Source of the DNA: Eutrophocola sp964629325
GTDB taxonomy: Bacteria > Pseudomonadota > Gammaproteobacteria > Pseudomonadales > Pseudohongiellaceae
DNA: 64,000 nucleotides
Assembly: GCA_964629325.1 (NCBI GenBank)
Contig: CAZVSC010000003.1
Location: 37,095 to 101,094, forward strand
Reading direction: 5' to 3'
The position numbers and the translations under genes are program-made. Shown piece after piece: positions 55,052 to 63,636 of this stretch (its first letter is position 1; every line of letters starts with the position of its first letter). The notes under the pieces are model-generated. The model ran no database searches. It saw nothing but the letters and a program-made list of their open reading frames with translations, and was not told the origin of the DNA.

Positions 55052-56941
55052 TTACTTTACGCCCTTTGCGTCCAGCAGCCGCTCCATCTCGTCCATGATG
55101 GCGTCCATGCGCGCGACGATGGCGCGGTAAGGTTCAGGCGTGGCCATGTCCACCCCCGCGGTTTTCAGCAGCTCATAGGGATAATCAGAACCGCCGGCGC
55201 GCAGCAGGTTCTTGTAGTTGTCCACACCCTCCTGTCCCTTTTCCACCATGTTGGCGTACAGCGCCGTGCCGGCCGTGATCGACGTGGCGTACTGGAACAC
55301 GTACATGTTGTAGTAGAAGTGGGGGACGAACATCCATTCGTTGGTGTACAGGTCGTCGATAATCACCACGCCCTCGTCGTGGCCGTGGTAGCGCTTGAGG
55401 ATATCGGCATACATTTCGGTGATGCGCGCACCGGTCAGGGCATCGCCGCGCTCCACCGCTTCGTACAGGGCCAGTTCGAATTCGGCGAACATGGTCTGGC
55501 GGAAGAACGTGCCGCGCATGTTTTCCAGGCCCTGGCCGAGGTAGAACAGCTTCTCGTCGATGTCGCTGGTGTTTTCCACCATGTACTGCTCGAGGATCAG
55601 CTCCAGCGAGGTGGAGGGAATTTCGGCGATGAAGGTGGAGTAGTCGGCGGTCTCGAACGGCTGTTTCTGCCTGGCGTACAGTGTGTGCATGGCATGTCCC
55701 CATTCGTGGGCGAACGTGGACAGGCCGTCGTAGTCGTCGTTGTGGTTGAGCAGCAGGAAGGGATGCAGGTCATAGACCGAACCGTTCATGTAGGCGCCGC
55801 TGCGCTTGCCCTGCTGCGGGTAGACATGCATCCAGCGTTCATTGATGGCCTCGCGCTGCATGGTCACCCAGTCGTCGCCCAGCATGGACATGGCATCCAG
55901 CGTGATGGCCTTGGATGTCTCGATGTCGAAAACCTTGTCGAGGGAAACCAGGGGCGGGTAGATGTCGTAGTAATGCATCTGCTCCACGCCGAGCATGCGT
56001 CCGCGCAGCCTGAAATAGCGGTGCAGGGTCGGCAGCGCCTTGTTCACTTCCTCGACCAGCGTGTGGTACACCGCCGGCGGCAGGTTGTCACTGAACAGCT
56101 CCCGTTCGAGCACGTTTTCGTACTTGCGCGCGCGGGCCGCGGCCACCTGCATCTGCACGTGGGCGTTGAGCACCATGCCGACGCTGGAATTGTATTCTTC
56201 CCATTTGCTCCAGTAGGCGTCGAAGGCGCGCTTGCGCTCCTCGCGGTCCGCGCTGCTGCGCAGGGCGCTGTAGCCCTGTGAATCGATGCGCAGTTCCTCG
56301 CCGTTGCTGAGAGTCAGGGTCGGCCAGGGAATATCCGAGTTGGCGATCAGGGAATAGATGTTGGAAGGGGCGTCGTAGGACTGCGAGAAATAGGACAGGG
56401 CTTGCTCGGTTTCATCGCTGAGCGTGTGTTCGGCCTGGCGCAGGGTGTTTTCCAGCATGAAGCTGAACGGTGCAAGTTCCTCGTTGTCCTCGACGAAGCT
56501 TTTTATGCGGACTTCACCGATTGTGATGAGCTCGGGGTCGATCCAGGCCGTGGCCTGGCTGAAGCGGGCGAACAGGCCTTCGGCCAGCTGGTTGCGCTCC
56601 TGGGCCTCGGTGACGCGCAGGTCTTCGTCCTGTTCCATGCTCGCGTAGGAGTACACGCGCAGGATTTCCTTGTAGATGTCGGAAACGTAGCGCATCGCGG
56701 TGTAGAGCGAGTCGGCATCATCATCGAGGGTGCCGCGGAATTCGCCGATGGTATCGATGCGATCCAGCAAGCGCTGGCGTTCGGCCTCCCAGGCTTCCAC
56801 TGAAGGATAAATTTCGGTGAGATCCCATTCATAGGGATCCATGCTGTTGTCCTGGGCGGCGGCAGGCAGCTGCCATGCCAGCATGAAGGCACCGGCCAGG
56901 AGCAGGCGGGTAGCGCGAGGCAGCAGTCTTAACTTGTTCAT
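55052..56941 (-). CDS. pepF: Secreted M3-family oligoendopeptidase F
   Basis: The 629-aa zinc peptidase has HEWGH at 412-416 in TFAHEWGHAMHTL and a downstream zinc-ligand Glu in EIPSTSLELI. The N-terminal domain (NSMDPYEWDLTEIYPSVEAW) is PepF-like. A clear signal peptide (LLLAGAFMLAWQLPAAAQ) from the ATG at 56939-56941 sets it apart from the usual cytoplasmic enzymes and points to peptide trimming in the periplasm. The frame extends 75 bp further upstream, but without a signal-like start. Confidence 0.88.
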   Translation of the reverse strand: MNKLRLLPRATRLLLAGAFMLAWQLPAAAQDNSMDPYEWDLTEIYPSVEAWEAERQRLLDRIDTIGEFRGTLDDDADSLYTAMRYVSDIYKEILRVYSYASMEQDEDLRVTEAQERNQLAEGLFARFSQATAWIDPELITIGEVRIKSFVEDNEELAPFSFMLENTLRQAEHTLSDETEQALSYFSQSYDAPSNIYSLIANSDIPWPTLTLSNGEELRIDSQGYSALRSSADREERKRAFDAYWSKWEEYNSSVGMVLNAHVQMQVAAARARKYENVLERELFSDNLPPAVYHTLVEEVNKALPTLHRYFRLRGRMLGVEQMHYYDIYPPLVSLDKVFDIETSKAITLDAMSMLGDDWVTMQREAINERWMHVYPQQGKRSGAYMNGSVYDLHPFLLLNHNDDYDGLSTFAHEWGHAMHTLYARQKQPFETADYSTFIAEIPSTSLELILEQYMVENTSDIDEKLFYLGQGLENMRGTFFRQTMFAEFELALYEAVERGDALTGARITEMYADILKRYHGHDEGVVIIDDLYTNEWMFVPHFYYNMYVFQYATSITAGTALYANMVEKGQEGVDNYKNLLRAGGSDYPYELLKTAGVDMATPEPYRAIVARMDAIMDEMERLLDAKGVK

Positions 56942-57196
56942 ATCAAGGTCCTGTCCTTCGGGGTCTTCAGGTGCTGCGCTGTGCTGTGTTGTCCGTTTTT
57001 GACAGGTAGTCGACATGTCTGCAAAAGGACACCTTGCCCCGCGCAGTTCCTGTCGGCCAGAGGCGCACTGGAAGTGATCAGAGGGTGCTTAAGTGTAATT
57101 GAGCCTTTCGGCCACGCCAAGCTTTCAGCGGTAACACTGGACTCGGGGAAAAGGGATGATTACATTCGCAGGAGAAACATACCTGGGGGAAACATC

Positions 57197-57649
57197 ATGG
57201 AAAGAAGGGAATTGCTGGCGCTGGCCGGCGTACTGGCATTTGCAGGCCCCGCAACCGCGGCGGCCCAGGCTGCGGACCGGGAGCTCAAGGCGCGGCTGAT
57301 ACACATTTATGCCACGCCGGATGGCGGCTCGCGTGGCGAAATCGTCGAAATCGCCAACAGCGCGGGTGAAATCCCGGTAAACGGCATGACCGCACGCGCC
57401 TATGAGCGCAATACGTCCCGTAGTGAAGAGTGGCACACCGCGCCGCGCAACCAGTTTGCCATCAACCTGACCGGCGACCTGGAAGTGGAAACCACCGACG
57501 GCGAACGCCATGCCATCGGCGCCGGCGACCTCGTATTCCTGTCCGATACGACGGGGCAGGGGCATATCACGCGGGTCAAATCCGAGGTGACCAACCTGTT
57601 CATCCAGGTGCCGCAGGACTGGGATATGCTGAATTGGGCTCGCGGCTGA
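57197..57649 (+). CDS. Secreted cupin-like protein
   Basis: The 150-aa protein from ATG 57197 (GGGGGAAAC upstream) has a signal-like start MERRELLALAGVLAFAGPAT. It then shows a small beta-barrel with QFAINLTGDLEVETTDGERH and HAIGAGDLVFLSDTTGQGH, which resembles cupin motifs 1 and 2. The metal-binding histidines are incomplete in motif 1, so enzymatic activity is doubtful. It is divergent from pepF. Confidence 0.7.
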   Translation: MERRELLALAGVLAFAGPATAAAQAADRELKARLIHIYATPDGGSRGEIVEIANSAGEIPVNGMTARAYERNTSRSEEWHTAPRNQFAINLTGDLEVETTDGERHAIGAGDLVFLSDTTGQGHITRVKSEVTNLFIQVPQDWDMLNWARG

Positions 57650-57758
57650 CACCGCTGCCCAAAAATTATGTCGGGACAGTGGAGCTTTGACAGGTGATGT
57701 TCTAATATCGGTCTTCCCTTTACCAACCCCTGATTCCAATCCATACACGGAGAAAACA

Positions 57759-58235
57759 ATGACTATTAAAGTCGGAGACAAGATTCCTTCGGTCACCCTG
57801 AAAGTCATGGGTGCTGACGGTCCGCAGAACGTCACCACTGACGAACTTTTCAATGGCAAGAAAGTTGTAATGTTTGCCGTTCCCGGCGCCTTCACTCCCG
57901 GTTGTTCGATGACCCACCTGCCGGGTTATGTGGTCAATGCGGACGCCATACTGTCCAAGGTCGACAACATCGTGTGCCTGTCGGTCAACGACGCTTTCGT
58001 CATGGGCGCCTGGGGCGATGCCCAGAATGCGGAAAAGATCACCATGCTGGCCGATGGCAATGCCGAGCTGACCAGGGCCATGGGCACCGAACTGGACGGG
58101 TCCGGTTTTGGCCTGGGCACGCGCTGCAAGCGCCTGGCCATGATCGTTGACGACGGCACCGTCACCCACCTGGCCATCGAGCCGCCGGGTGAAATGGGTA
58201 TCAGCACCGCTGAGGCCATCCTGGAAAAACTCTGA
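57759..58235 (+). CDS. Peroxiredoxin, Prx5 type
   Basis: The 158-aa protein reduces peroxides through a peroxidatic cysteine, C49 in PGAFTPGCSMTHLPGY. Other family segments are NDAFVMGAWGDAQNAEKITM and GLGTRCKRLAMIVDDG. C125 or C126-region RCKR may be a resolving site. ATG 57759 follows GGAG. A strong terminator comes 26 bp after the stop. Confidence 0.93.
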   Translation: MTIKVGDKIPSVTLKVMGADGPQNVTTDELFNGKKVVMFAVPGAFTPGCSMTHLPGYVVNADAILSKVDNIVCLSVNDAFVMGAWGDAQNAEKITMLADGNAELTRAMGTELDGSGFGLGTRCKRLAMIVDDGTVTHLAIEPPGEMGISTAEAILEKL

Positions 58236-58261
58236 TCAGGGTTTGCCAGAAATACACGAAG

Positions 58262-58288
58262 AGGACGGCCTGTGCCGTCCTTTTTTTT
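58262..58288 (+). terminator. Rho-independent terminator of the peroxiredoxin gene
   Basis: AGGACGGC-CTGT-GCCGTCCT at 58262-58281 is followed by a run of T to 58288. Confidence 0.92.
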
Positions 58289-58366
58289 GACAAATCTCAA
58301 TCAGTTGCGCCGGATTTGGCTTAGAATGGCCCACTTTGCACACGATTACGGACAGGATTTCCAGGC

Positions 58367-59116
58367 ATGATTTTTCGCCAGTATTTCGAAGCGCTCAGCA
58401 GCACCTATACCTACCTGGTCGGTTGCCAGGAGACTGGCCAGGCCATGCTGATCGATCCCGTCTACAATACCGCCGAGCGCGATCTGGCCATGGTGTCCTC
58501 CCTGGGCCTGACCCTGGCCTGCACCCTGGAAACCCACGTCCATGCCGACCACATCACCGCGGCCCTGAAACTGAAAAATGAAAGCGGCAGCCGCATCATC
58601 TACCCGCAGATGTCGCAGTGCACAGGCGCCGATGCACGTGCGGAAGCCGGCAAGCCGGTGAAGGTAGGCAATATTTCGCTGATCCCCCTGCATACACCCG
58701 GGCATACCGACGACAGTTTCTGCTATCTGCTGGGCGACAAGGTGTTCACCGGTGATGCCCTGCTGATCGACGGCTGCGGGAGAACGGATTTCCAGAACGG
58801 GGATACCGCCACGTTGTATGCGAGCATCCATGAAAAACTGTTCACCCTGCCCAACGATACACTGGTATACCCGGCCCACGACTACAACCAGCGCCACGTG
58901 TCCACCATCCTCCAGGAAAAAGAGCGCAATCCGCGGCTGGGTGGCGGCAAGACGCTCGAGGATTTCACCGGTATCATGGGCAATCTCAAACTGGCGTACC
59001 CCAAGTTCATCGATCACGCGGTACCCGGCAACCAGAAATGCGGTGTCTGCCCGTCAGACCTGCCCGACAATCTGACCGTTTATTGCGGCAGGATGACCGA
59101 AAGCCCGCAGGGCTGA
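58367..59116 (+). CDS. ETHE1-like persulfide dioxygenase / MBL-fold protein
   Basis: The 249-aa protein has the metallo-beta-lactamase-fold iron site: HVHADH at 57-62, TPGHTDD with H113, and TGDALLIDGCGRTDFQ at 128-143 with D130. GCGRTDFQ is the ETHE1 signature. It likely oxidises glutathione persulfide to sulfite. A C-terminal extension with CGVCPSD adds cysteines. Two YeeE/YedE genes follow within 16 bp and 10 bp, making a sulfur operon. Confidence 0.9.
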   Translation: MIFRQYFEALSSTYTYLVGCQETGQAMLIDPVYNTAERDLAMVSSLGLTLACTLETHVHADHITAALKLKNESGSRIIYPQMSQCTGADARAEAGKPVKVGNISLIPLHTPGHTDDSFCYLLGDKVFTGDALLIDGCGRTDFQNGDTATLYASIHEKLFTLPNDTLVYPAHDYNQRHVSTILQEKERNPRLGGGKTLEDFTGIMGNLKLAYPKFIDHAVPGNQKCGVCPSDLPDNLTVYCGRMTESPQG

Positions 59117-59131
59117 ACAGGAGTAAGGCAC

Positions 59132-59554
59132 ATGACAGAATTTTCCTTCATCAACGCCTTTGCCGGCGGCATCTGCATCGGTTTTGCCACGGTGCTGATG
59201 TTTCTCGGCAACGGCAGGATAACGGGTATCAGCGGCATCATCGGTGGTTTGATGAAACCGGAAAAAGGCCAGACCAGCTGGCGCCTTATCTTCGTCCTCA
59301 GCCTGATCACCGGCGGCGCCCTGTTTCCCTGGATCTGGGGCAGGGACCTGGCCGTTGACGTCAGTTCACCCTGGTATATCTATGTCATTGCCGGCCTGCT
59401 GGTCGGTTATGGCACGCGCAACGGCAGCGGCTGCACCAGCGGTCACGGCATCTGCGGCATGGCGCGGTTCTCGCCGCGCTCCCTCGTGGCCACGGTCACT
59501 TTCATTATAGCGGCAGCACTGACCCATACACTGGTCAGGCTGGTGACAGGTTAG
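59132..59554 (+). CDS. YeeE/YedE family sulfur transporter, first half-size protein
   Basis: The 140-aa membrane protein has about four helices and the family cysteine motif NGSGCTSGHGICGMARFSPR. YeeE/YedE (TsuA) family proteins take up thiosulfate. In many bacteria it is encoded as two half-size proteins, this one and the next gene. It lies 16 bp after the ETHE1 gene. Confidence 0.88.
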   Translation: MTEFSFINAFAGGICIGFATVLMFLGNGRITGISGIIGGLMKPEKGQTSWRLIFVLSLITGGALFPWIWGRDLAVDVSSPWYIYVIAGLLVGYGTRNGSGCTSGHGICGMARFSPRSLVATVTFIIAAALTHTLVRLVTG

Positions 59555-59563
59555 GAGGCCGGC

Positions 59564-60004
59564 ATGAGCGAGAATAACGGACTGGCCTGGGGCAACATCC
59601 TCATCATCGTCGCCAGCGGCGTCCTGTTCGGCCTCGGGTTGAGCATCTCCGAAATGGTGAACCCGACACGCGTGCTGGGTTTCCTGAATGTCCTCGGCCC
59701 CTGGGATCCCACGCTGGCCTTCGTCATGGCCGGTGCATTGACAGTGGCTGTACCGGGTTTCCAGTATGCCAAACTGATGCACAAGCCGTTCCTGGCGGTC
59801 AGCTTCAGCGTGCCGACGAAAAAGGACCTGGACGGTAAACTCATCTCCGGCGCGGTCATCTTCGGCGTGGGCTGGGGGCTGGCCGGCATCTGCCCGGGGC
59901 CGTCACTGGTGGCGCTGAACACCCTGCAGGTGAACGTGGTGGTGTTCGTGGTGGCCATGCTGGCTGGCATCATTGCCCATGACAGGATTTTCAGCAAAGA
60001 CTGA
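59564..60004 (+). CDS. YeeE/YedE family (DUF6691) sulfur transporter, second half-size protein
   Basis: The 146-aa protein has about four helices and GVGWGLAGICPGPSLVALNT, the second YeeE cysteine motif. It probably pairs with the protein from 59132 to form one transporter that supplies or removes thiosulfate or persulfide for the dioxygenase. Downstream is a CAGGCGG/CCGCCTG hairpin at 60028-60048. Confidence 0.88.
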   Translation: MSENNGLAWGNILIIVASGVLFGLGLSISEMVNPTRVLGFLNVLGPWDPTLAFVMAGALTVAVPGFQYAKLMHKPFLAVSFSVPTKKDLDGKLISGAVIFGVGWGLAGICPGPSLVALNTLQVNVVVFVVAMLAGIIAHDRIFSKD

Positions 60005-60122
60005 TAGCCTGCATCCTTCGTGATATGCAGGCGGACTGTTGCCGCCTGTATGCCCGGATTCCTGCCGCACCCGGTCCCGGGTCAAGCGCCGGCCTCCCGT
60101 TATTTTTTTTGCCTTTTCGGCA

Positions 60123-60150
60123 CTTGAAATTCCCGCCAACATCCTTATTT
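60123..60150 (+). promoter_or_regulatory. Sigma-32-like heat-shock promoter of the DegP-type gene
   Basis: CTTGAAA (60123-60129) matches the sigma-32 -35 consensus exactly. After 13 bp comes CCTTATTT (60143-60150), a 6-of-8 match to CCCCATNT. Both lie in the 223-bp gap upstream of the protease gene. Confidence 0.45.
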
Positions 60151-60227
60151 TTTGTGCACGGTAGATGAATAAATCGCCGTTGGCCGCTGTCAATGGTGAT
60201 ACCTAACCAAGATTTGGGAGCAACAGC

Positions 60228-61613
60228 ATGAAAATAACAGCCCGTTATTTTCCGGTGCTGCTGTTAGCGAGCCTCTTATCTTTTGGCCTGTCTGCTAACA
60301 GTTCAGCCCGGGATACAGTCACCCCCGAAAGAGCCGGCATCGCCTCGATGCTGGAAGAAGTCACGCCCGCCGTAGTCAATATCTCGGTACAGGGAACGGC
60401 CGCGGCACCCGACAACCCGCTGATGAACGACCCGTTTTTCCGCCGCTTCTTCGAAGCGCCCAGCCAGCCCCAGACGCGTCCCGTCCAGGCAGCCGGCTCC
60501 GGCGTGATCATCGATGCCGACAACGGCTATGTGCTGACCAATCACCACGTGGTCAACAATGCAGATGACATCCAGATCACCCTGTCGGACAAGCGCCAGG
60601 TGCCGGCGACGCTGATTGGCAGTGATGCGGCCACCGATATTGCGCTGCTGCAGATCAAGGCCGACAACCTGGTTGCCGTACCCATGGCTGATTCCGAAAC
60701 GCTGCATGTCGGTGACTATGTGGCCGCCATCGGCAATCCCTTCGGCCTCGGCCAGACAGTCACCACGGGTATCGTCAGCGCGCTGGGGCGGCACACAGGC
60801 ATCAATGGCGACGGTTACGAGGATTTCATCCAGACCGATGCGTCCATCAACCCCGGCAACTCGGGCGGCGCCCTGGTGGATTTCAATGGCAGCCTCGTCG
60901 GGATCAACTCATCGATTATTTCACCCGCAGGCGGCAATGTCGGGATCGGTTTCGCCGTACCCATCAACATGGCGATGGCCGTCGTCAACCAGCTGATCGA
61001 GTTCGGCGAAATCCGTCGCGGCCTGCTGGGCGTGCGCATCACCGACCTGACCCCTGACGTCGTCGAGGCACTCGACCTGCAGGTCAGTGTCGGTGCCGTG
61101 GTATCCAGCGTTGAACCCGGTTCGCCCGCCGAAAAGGGCGGCATCGAGGCGGGCGACATCATCGTCGCCGTCGACGGCACCGCCATCGTGGATGCTTCAG
61201 ACCTGCGCAATACCATCGGTTTGACCCGTGCCGGCAGTGAAGTGGAGATCGGCCTGATCCGCGAAAACCGCCGTCTCAACTACGACATCACCATCGGCAA
61301 TGCGCCTGGGGTTGCCGGTAGTGCGGCAGGCGAGAAGGCCGACGCGACATCCGTGCTCGACGGCGCGGTGCTCGGCAACATCCCCTCCGGCCATGAAGCC
61401 TATGGCAAGGTTGACGGTGTCCTGGTGATGGACGTCGCGCAGGGCAGTCGCGCCTTCCGCAACGGCCTGGAAGCCGGCGACATCATCACTGCGGTGAACC
61501 GCAAACCGGTTGTTAACCGCACCGAACTGATGGGTCTGCTCGAGGACAACACCGGTACCGTGGCGATGAACGTCAGGCGCGGCGACCAGCAGTTGTTCCT
61601 GATCATGCGTTAA
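60228..61613 (+). CDS. DegP/DegQ-type periplasmic serine protease (Do family)
   Basis: The 461-aa protein has a signal peptide (to ~ANSSARD). The trypsin-like domain has H107 in TNHHVVNN, D137 in AATDIALLQIK and S212 in PGNSGGALVDF. Two PDZ domains follow (about 255-345 and 370-455). It degrades or refolds damaged periplasmic proteins. ATG 60228 follows GGGAGC. A sigma-32-like promoter lies upstream. A DegP versus DegQ or MucD name cannot be decided from sequence alone. Confidence 0.93.
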   Translation: MKITARYFPVLLLASLLSFGLSANSSARDTVTPERAGIASMLEEVTPAVVNISVQGTAAAPDNPLMNDPFFRRFFEAPSQPQTRPVQAAGSGVIIDADNGYVLTNHHVVNNADDIQITLSDKRQVPATLIGSDAATDIALLQIKADNLVAVPMADSETLHVGDYVAAIGNPFGLGQTVTTGIVSALGRHTGINGDGYEDFIQTDASINPGNSGGALVDFNGSLVGINSSIISPAGGNVGIGFAVPINMAMAVVNQLIEFGEIRRGLLGVRITDLTPDVVEALDLQVSVGAVVSSVEPGSPAEKGGIEAGDIIVAVDGTAIVDASDLRNTIGLTRAGSEVEIGLIRENRRLNYDITIGNAPGVAGSAAGEKADATSVLDGAVLGNIPSGHEAYGKVDGVLVMDVAQGSRAFRNGLEAGDIITAVNRKPVVNRTELMGLLEDNTGTVAMNVRRGDQQLFLIMR

Positions 61614-61668
61614 GCGAAAAACCGTTTCATGAATTCATTCACACCAGAAAATCCGAGGAGGACCAGGA

Positions 61669-62265
61669 ATGAAGTACTACAGCCATTCATTGTCAGCCAC
61701 GCAAGGTTTGGCAGTGTTGATCATGTTTGCCTTGATATCTGCTGGCGCGCAGGCGGCGGCGAAAATTACCCTGTCCGGCGAGGCCGCGGGGGTCAGGTAT
61801 GAGACCGATGCCGGCATCCGCATCTCGCTGATCGACTGGTCGGCGTCGGAGCAGCAGGCGGCGGTGGAAGAGGCCTGGCGGCAGTATGGGCAGGACAGCG
61901 ATCTCGAAGCTTTCCTCGAGGTAGCCGAGGCGCAGGATACGCGTGGTTACCTGTTCTCTGCCTCCGCGGCCGGTTATCGTATCAAGTATGCGTGGGAGGA
62001 AGTGACGGACAACGGCAGGATGATGCATTTCCTGGTGATGCCGGGACTGAAGACACGCAACCCGTACCTGTGGGAGGTGCCGAACAATGATTCGCCGGCC
62101 TTCACGCTGGTGCAGGTCAGGTTGGACAATGAGTCCGGGGTGGCGAAATCGTCCCTGGACGGCGACATCATCCTCAACGAAACGGGCAAGCTGGCGCTGG
62201 ACCGGTTCGACGAGATCAGCCTCTTTGCCACGATGAAGGACAGCACGCCCTACTATCTCAAGTAA
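61669..62265 (+). CDS. Secreted protein of unknown function
   Basis: The 198-aa protein has a clear signal peptide (GLAVLIMFALISAGAQAAAK) after GAGGAG and ATG 61669. The mature part has VRYETDAGIRISLIDWSASE, GYRIKYAWEEV and HFLVMPGLKTRNPYLWEVPN and ends DSTPYYLK; it looks like a beta-rich secreted protein. The family is not recognised. It follows the DegP gene by 55 bp, so it may share the transcript and be a DegP substrate or partner. Confidence 0.6.
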   Translation: MKYYSHSLSATQGLAVLIMFALISAGAQAAAKITLSGEAAGVRYETDAGIRISLIDWSASEQQAAVEEAWRQYGQDSDLEAFLEVAEAQDTRGYLFSASAAGYRIKYAWEEVTDNGRMMHFLVMPGLKTRNPYLWEVPNNDSPAFTLVQVRLDNESGVAKSSLDGDIILNETGKLALDRFDEISLFATMKDSTPYYLK

Positions 62266-62295
62266 GCTCAAGTAAGGGCCAAAATTCCGAAAAAC

Positions 62296-62329
62296 ATGCC
62301 GGCGTGCTTTAATGCATGCCGGCATTTTT
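62296..62329 (+). terminator. Rho-independent terminator
   Basis: An 8-bp GC-rich stem (ATGCCGGC / GCCGGCAT, extended to 12 bp with a G-U pair) closes at a TTTAAT loop and is followed by TTTTT. It ends the protease/secreted-protein transcript just before the AEC transporter. Confidence 0.75.
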
Positions 62330-62342
62330 ATTGGTCCGGGCC

Positions 62343-63275
62343 ATGTACATCCTCGAAACCCTGTTTCCCATCGTGGCGATCGCCTTTCTGGCGTGGCTGG
62401 CTGCGCGCCTGCAAATCGTCAAGGATGTGGAAGTACAGGCGCTGGAGAAACTGACTTTCACCTGGCTGGTACCCTGCATGCTGTTCTACGGCACGGCGAC
62501 AGCCGAGCTTCCCGACGTCATGGACTGGGACCTGCTATGGTCCTACTACCTGGCCATCCTCCTGGTTTACCTGGGCGGCATGCTGATCGCCCGTTTTCGC
62601 TTCGGCCCCGGCCAGGTCCGGCTCAGTGTCATCGGCATGGGCTGTGCCTATCCCAACGTCACCATCCTCGGCATACCCATCTGCCTTGAACTGCTGGGCG
62701 AGGCCGCCTTCGTACCGATGTTCATGCTGATCTCCCTGAACAACCTGCTGATCCTGTCCTTCGGCACCATCCTCGCCGAACTCAAGCGGGAAGAGGGCAG
62801 TGCCTTGCGTGCCCACCTCGCCAGGATTGGTGCCGGCCTGGTGAAGAACCCCATCAGCGGCAGCCTGATTGCCGGCATCCTGGTGAACCTGGCCGGTGTT
62901 CCGGTTTACGCACCGCTGCTGGAATCGCTGGAACTGCTCAGCCGCGCCGCCATTCCTGCCGCCTTGCTGACACTGGGTGCGGGGCTCAACCGTTACCGGG
63001 TAAAAGGCGAGATCACCATGGCGCTGGTGCTCACCGGCATGAAACTGCTGGTATTGCCGGGACTGGTCTGGTTCCTGGCGTTTTTTGTCTTCGACCTCGA
63101 TGTCCTGTGGGCGCGTACGGCCGTGCTGCTGGCGTGCATGCCGGTCGGCATTACCGTGTACGTTTTTTCCATTCGCTACAAGAGCTGCGAAAATCTCGTG
63201 GCTACCGCCATCGTGATGTCCTGCATGCTGTCAGTATTGAGTATTAGCCTGTTTGCCGTGCTCCTGCATCTTTAA
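62343..63275 (+). CDS. AEC (auxin efflux carrier) family transporter
   Basis: The 310-aa protein has ten helices in the two-fold inverted arrangement of AEC carriers, with YPNVTILGIPICLELLGEAA (crossover region) and LAGVPVYAPLLESLELLSRA. It exports or imports organic acids such as malate or malonate; substrate unknown. ATG 62343 (MYILETLFPIVAIAFL) places the first helix at the N-terminus; an upstream GTG at 62316 lies in the terminator. Confidence 0.9.
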   Translation: MYILETLFPIVAIAFLAWLAARLQIVKDVEVQALEKLTFTWLVPCMLFYGTATAELPDVMDWDLLWSYYLAILLVYLGGMLIARFRFGPGQVRLSVIGMGCAYPNVTILGIPICLELLGEAAFVPMFMLISLNNLLILSFGTILAELKREEGSALRAHLARIGAGLVKNPISGSLIAGILVNLAGVPVYAPLLESLELLSRAAIPAALLTLGAGLNRYRVKGEITMALVLTGMKLLVLPGLVWFLAFFVFDLDVLWARTAVLLACMPVGITVYVFSIRYKSCENLVATAIVMSCMLSVLSISLFAVLLHL

Positions 63276-63466
63276 GACCGCCCTAGGGTGTGAGTGCCTG
63301 CGATCTTTGCAAATTGCAATAAATGCGGGCCAAATAAATTTCATTTTGCAACAAAGGGCAGTGGCTTTGTTGCAATTTGATACAAACGGGTGGACATACC
63401 GGGGTCGTGAAATAACAAATTGCATAAAATACAATAGGTTATGAAGCTCCAATACGATTTATGCTG

Positions 63467-63483
63467 TTGGCACGAAGTTTGAA
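63467..63483 (+). promoter_or_regulatory. Sigma-54-like promoter
   Basis: TTGGCACGAAGTTTGAA matches the sigma-54 consensus YTGGCACGRNNNTTGCW at nearly every fixed position; only the -12 GC reads GA. GG and GA are 10 bp apart, as required. It lies 150 bp upstream of the response regulator in an AT-rich 361-bp gap that otherwise holds no gene. Confidence 0.6.
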
Positions 63484-63504
63484 TTTAATATCGGAGGTTT
63501 CAAT

Positions 63505-63531
63505 GTGATGATTTATTGGTCTTGCCGATAA
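63505..63531 (+). CDS. Possible 8-codon leader peptide behind a strong ribosome-binding site
   Basis: GGAGG at 63493-63497 precedes overlapping starts: ATG 63503 directly followed by TGA, and GTG 63505 giving a short frame MMIYWSCR ending at TAA 63529-63531. Either could be a translated leader in front of the response regulator. It is small and could be chance. Confidence 0.25.
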   Translation: MMIYWSCR

Positions 63532-63636
63532 CCATCGATCGGGTGCGGGCGTTTACATTAAGGGACGTGGATAAGTGCGAACGTTGCAATGTCGACACGA
63601 CTAACAGGCTGGCACCGGCAATTTTTGAGTAACACC

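Noticed and set aside
63611..63627. Second TGGCAC sequence just before the response regulator
   Set aside because: The -12 half reads TT instead of GC at the required 10-bp spacing, so it does not fit a sigma-54 promoter.
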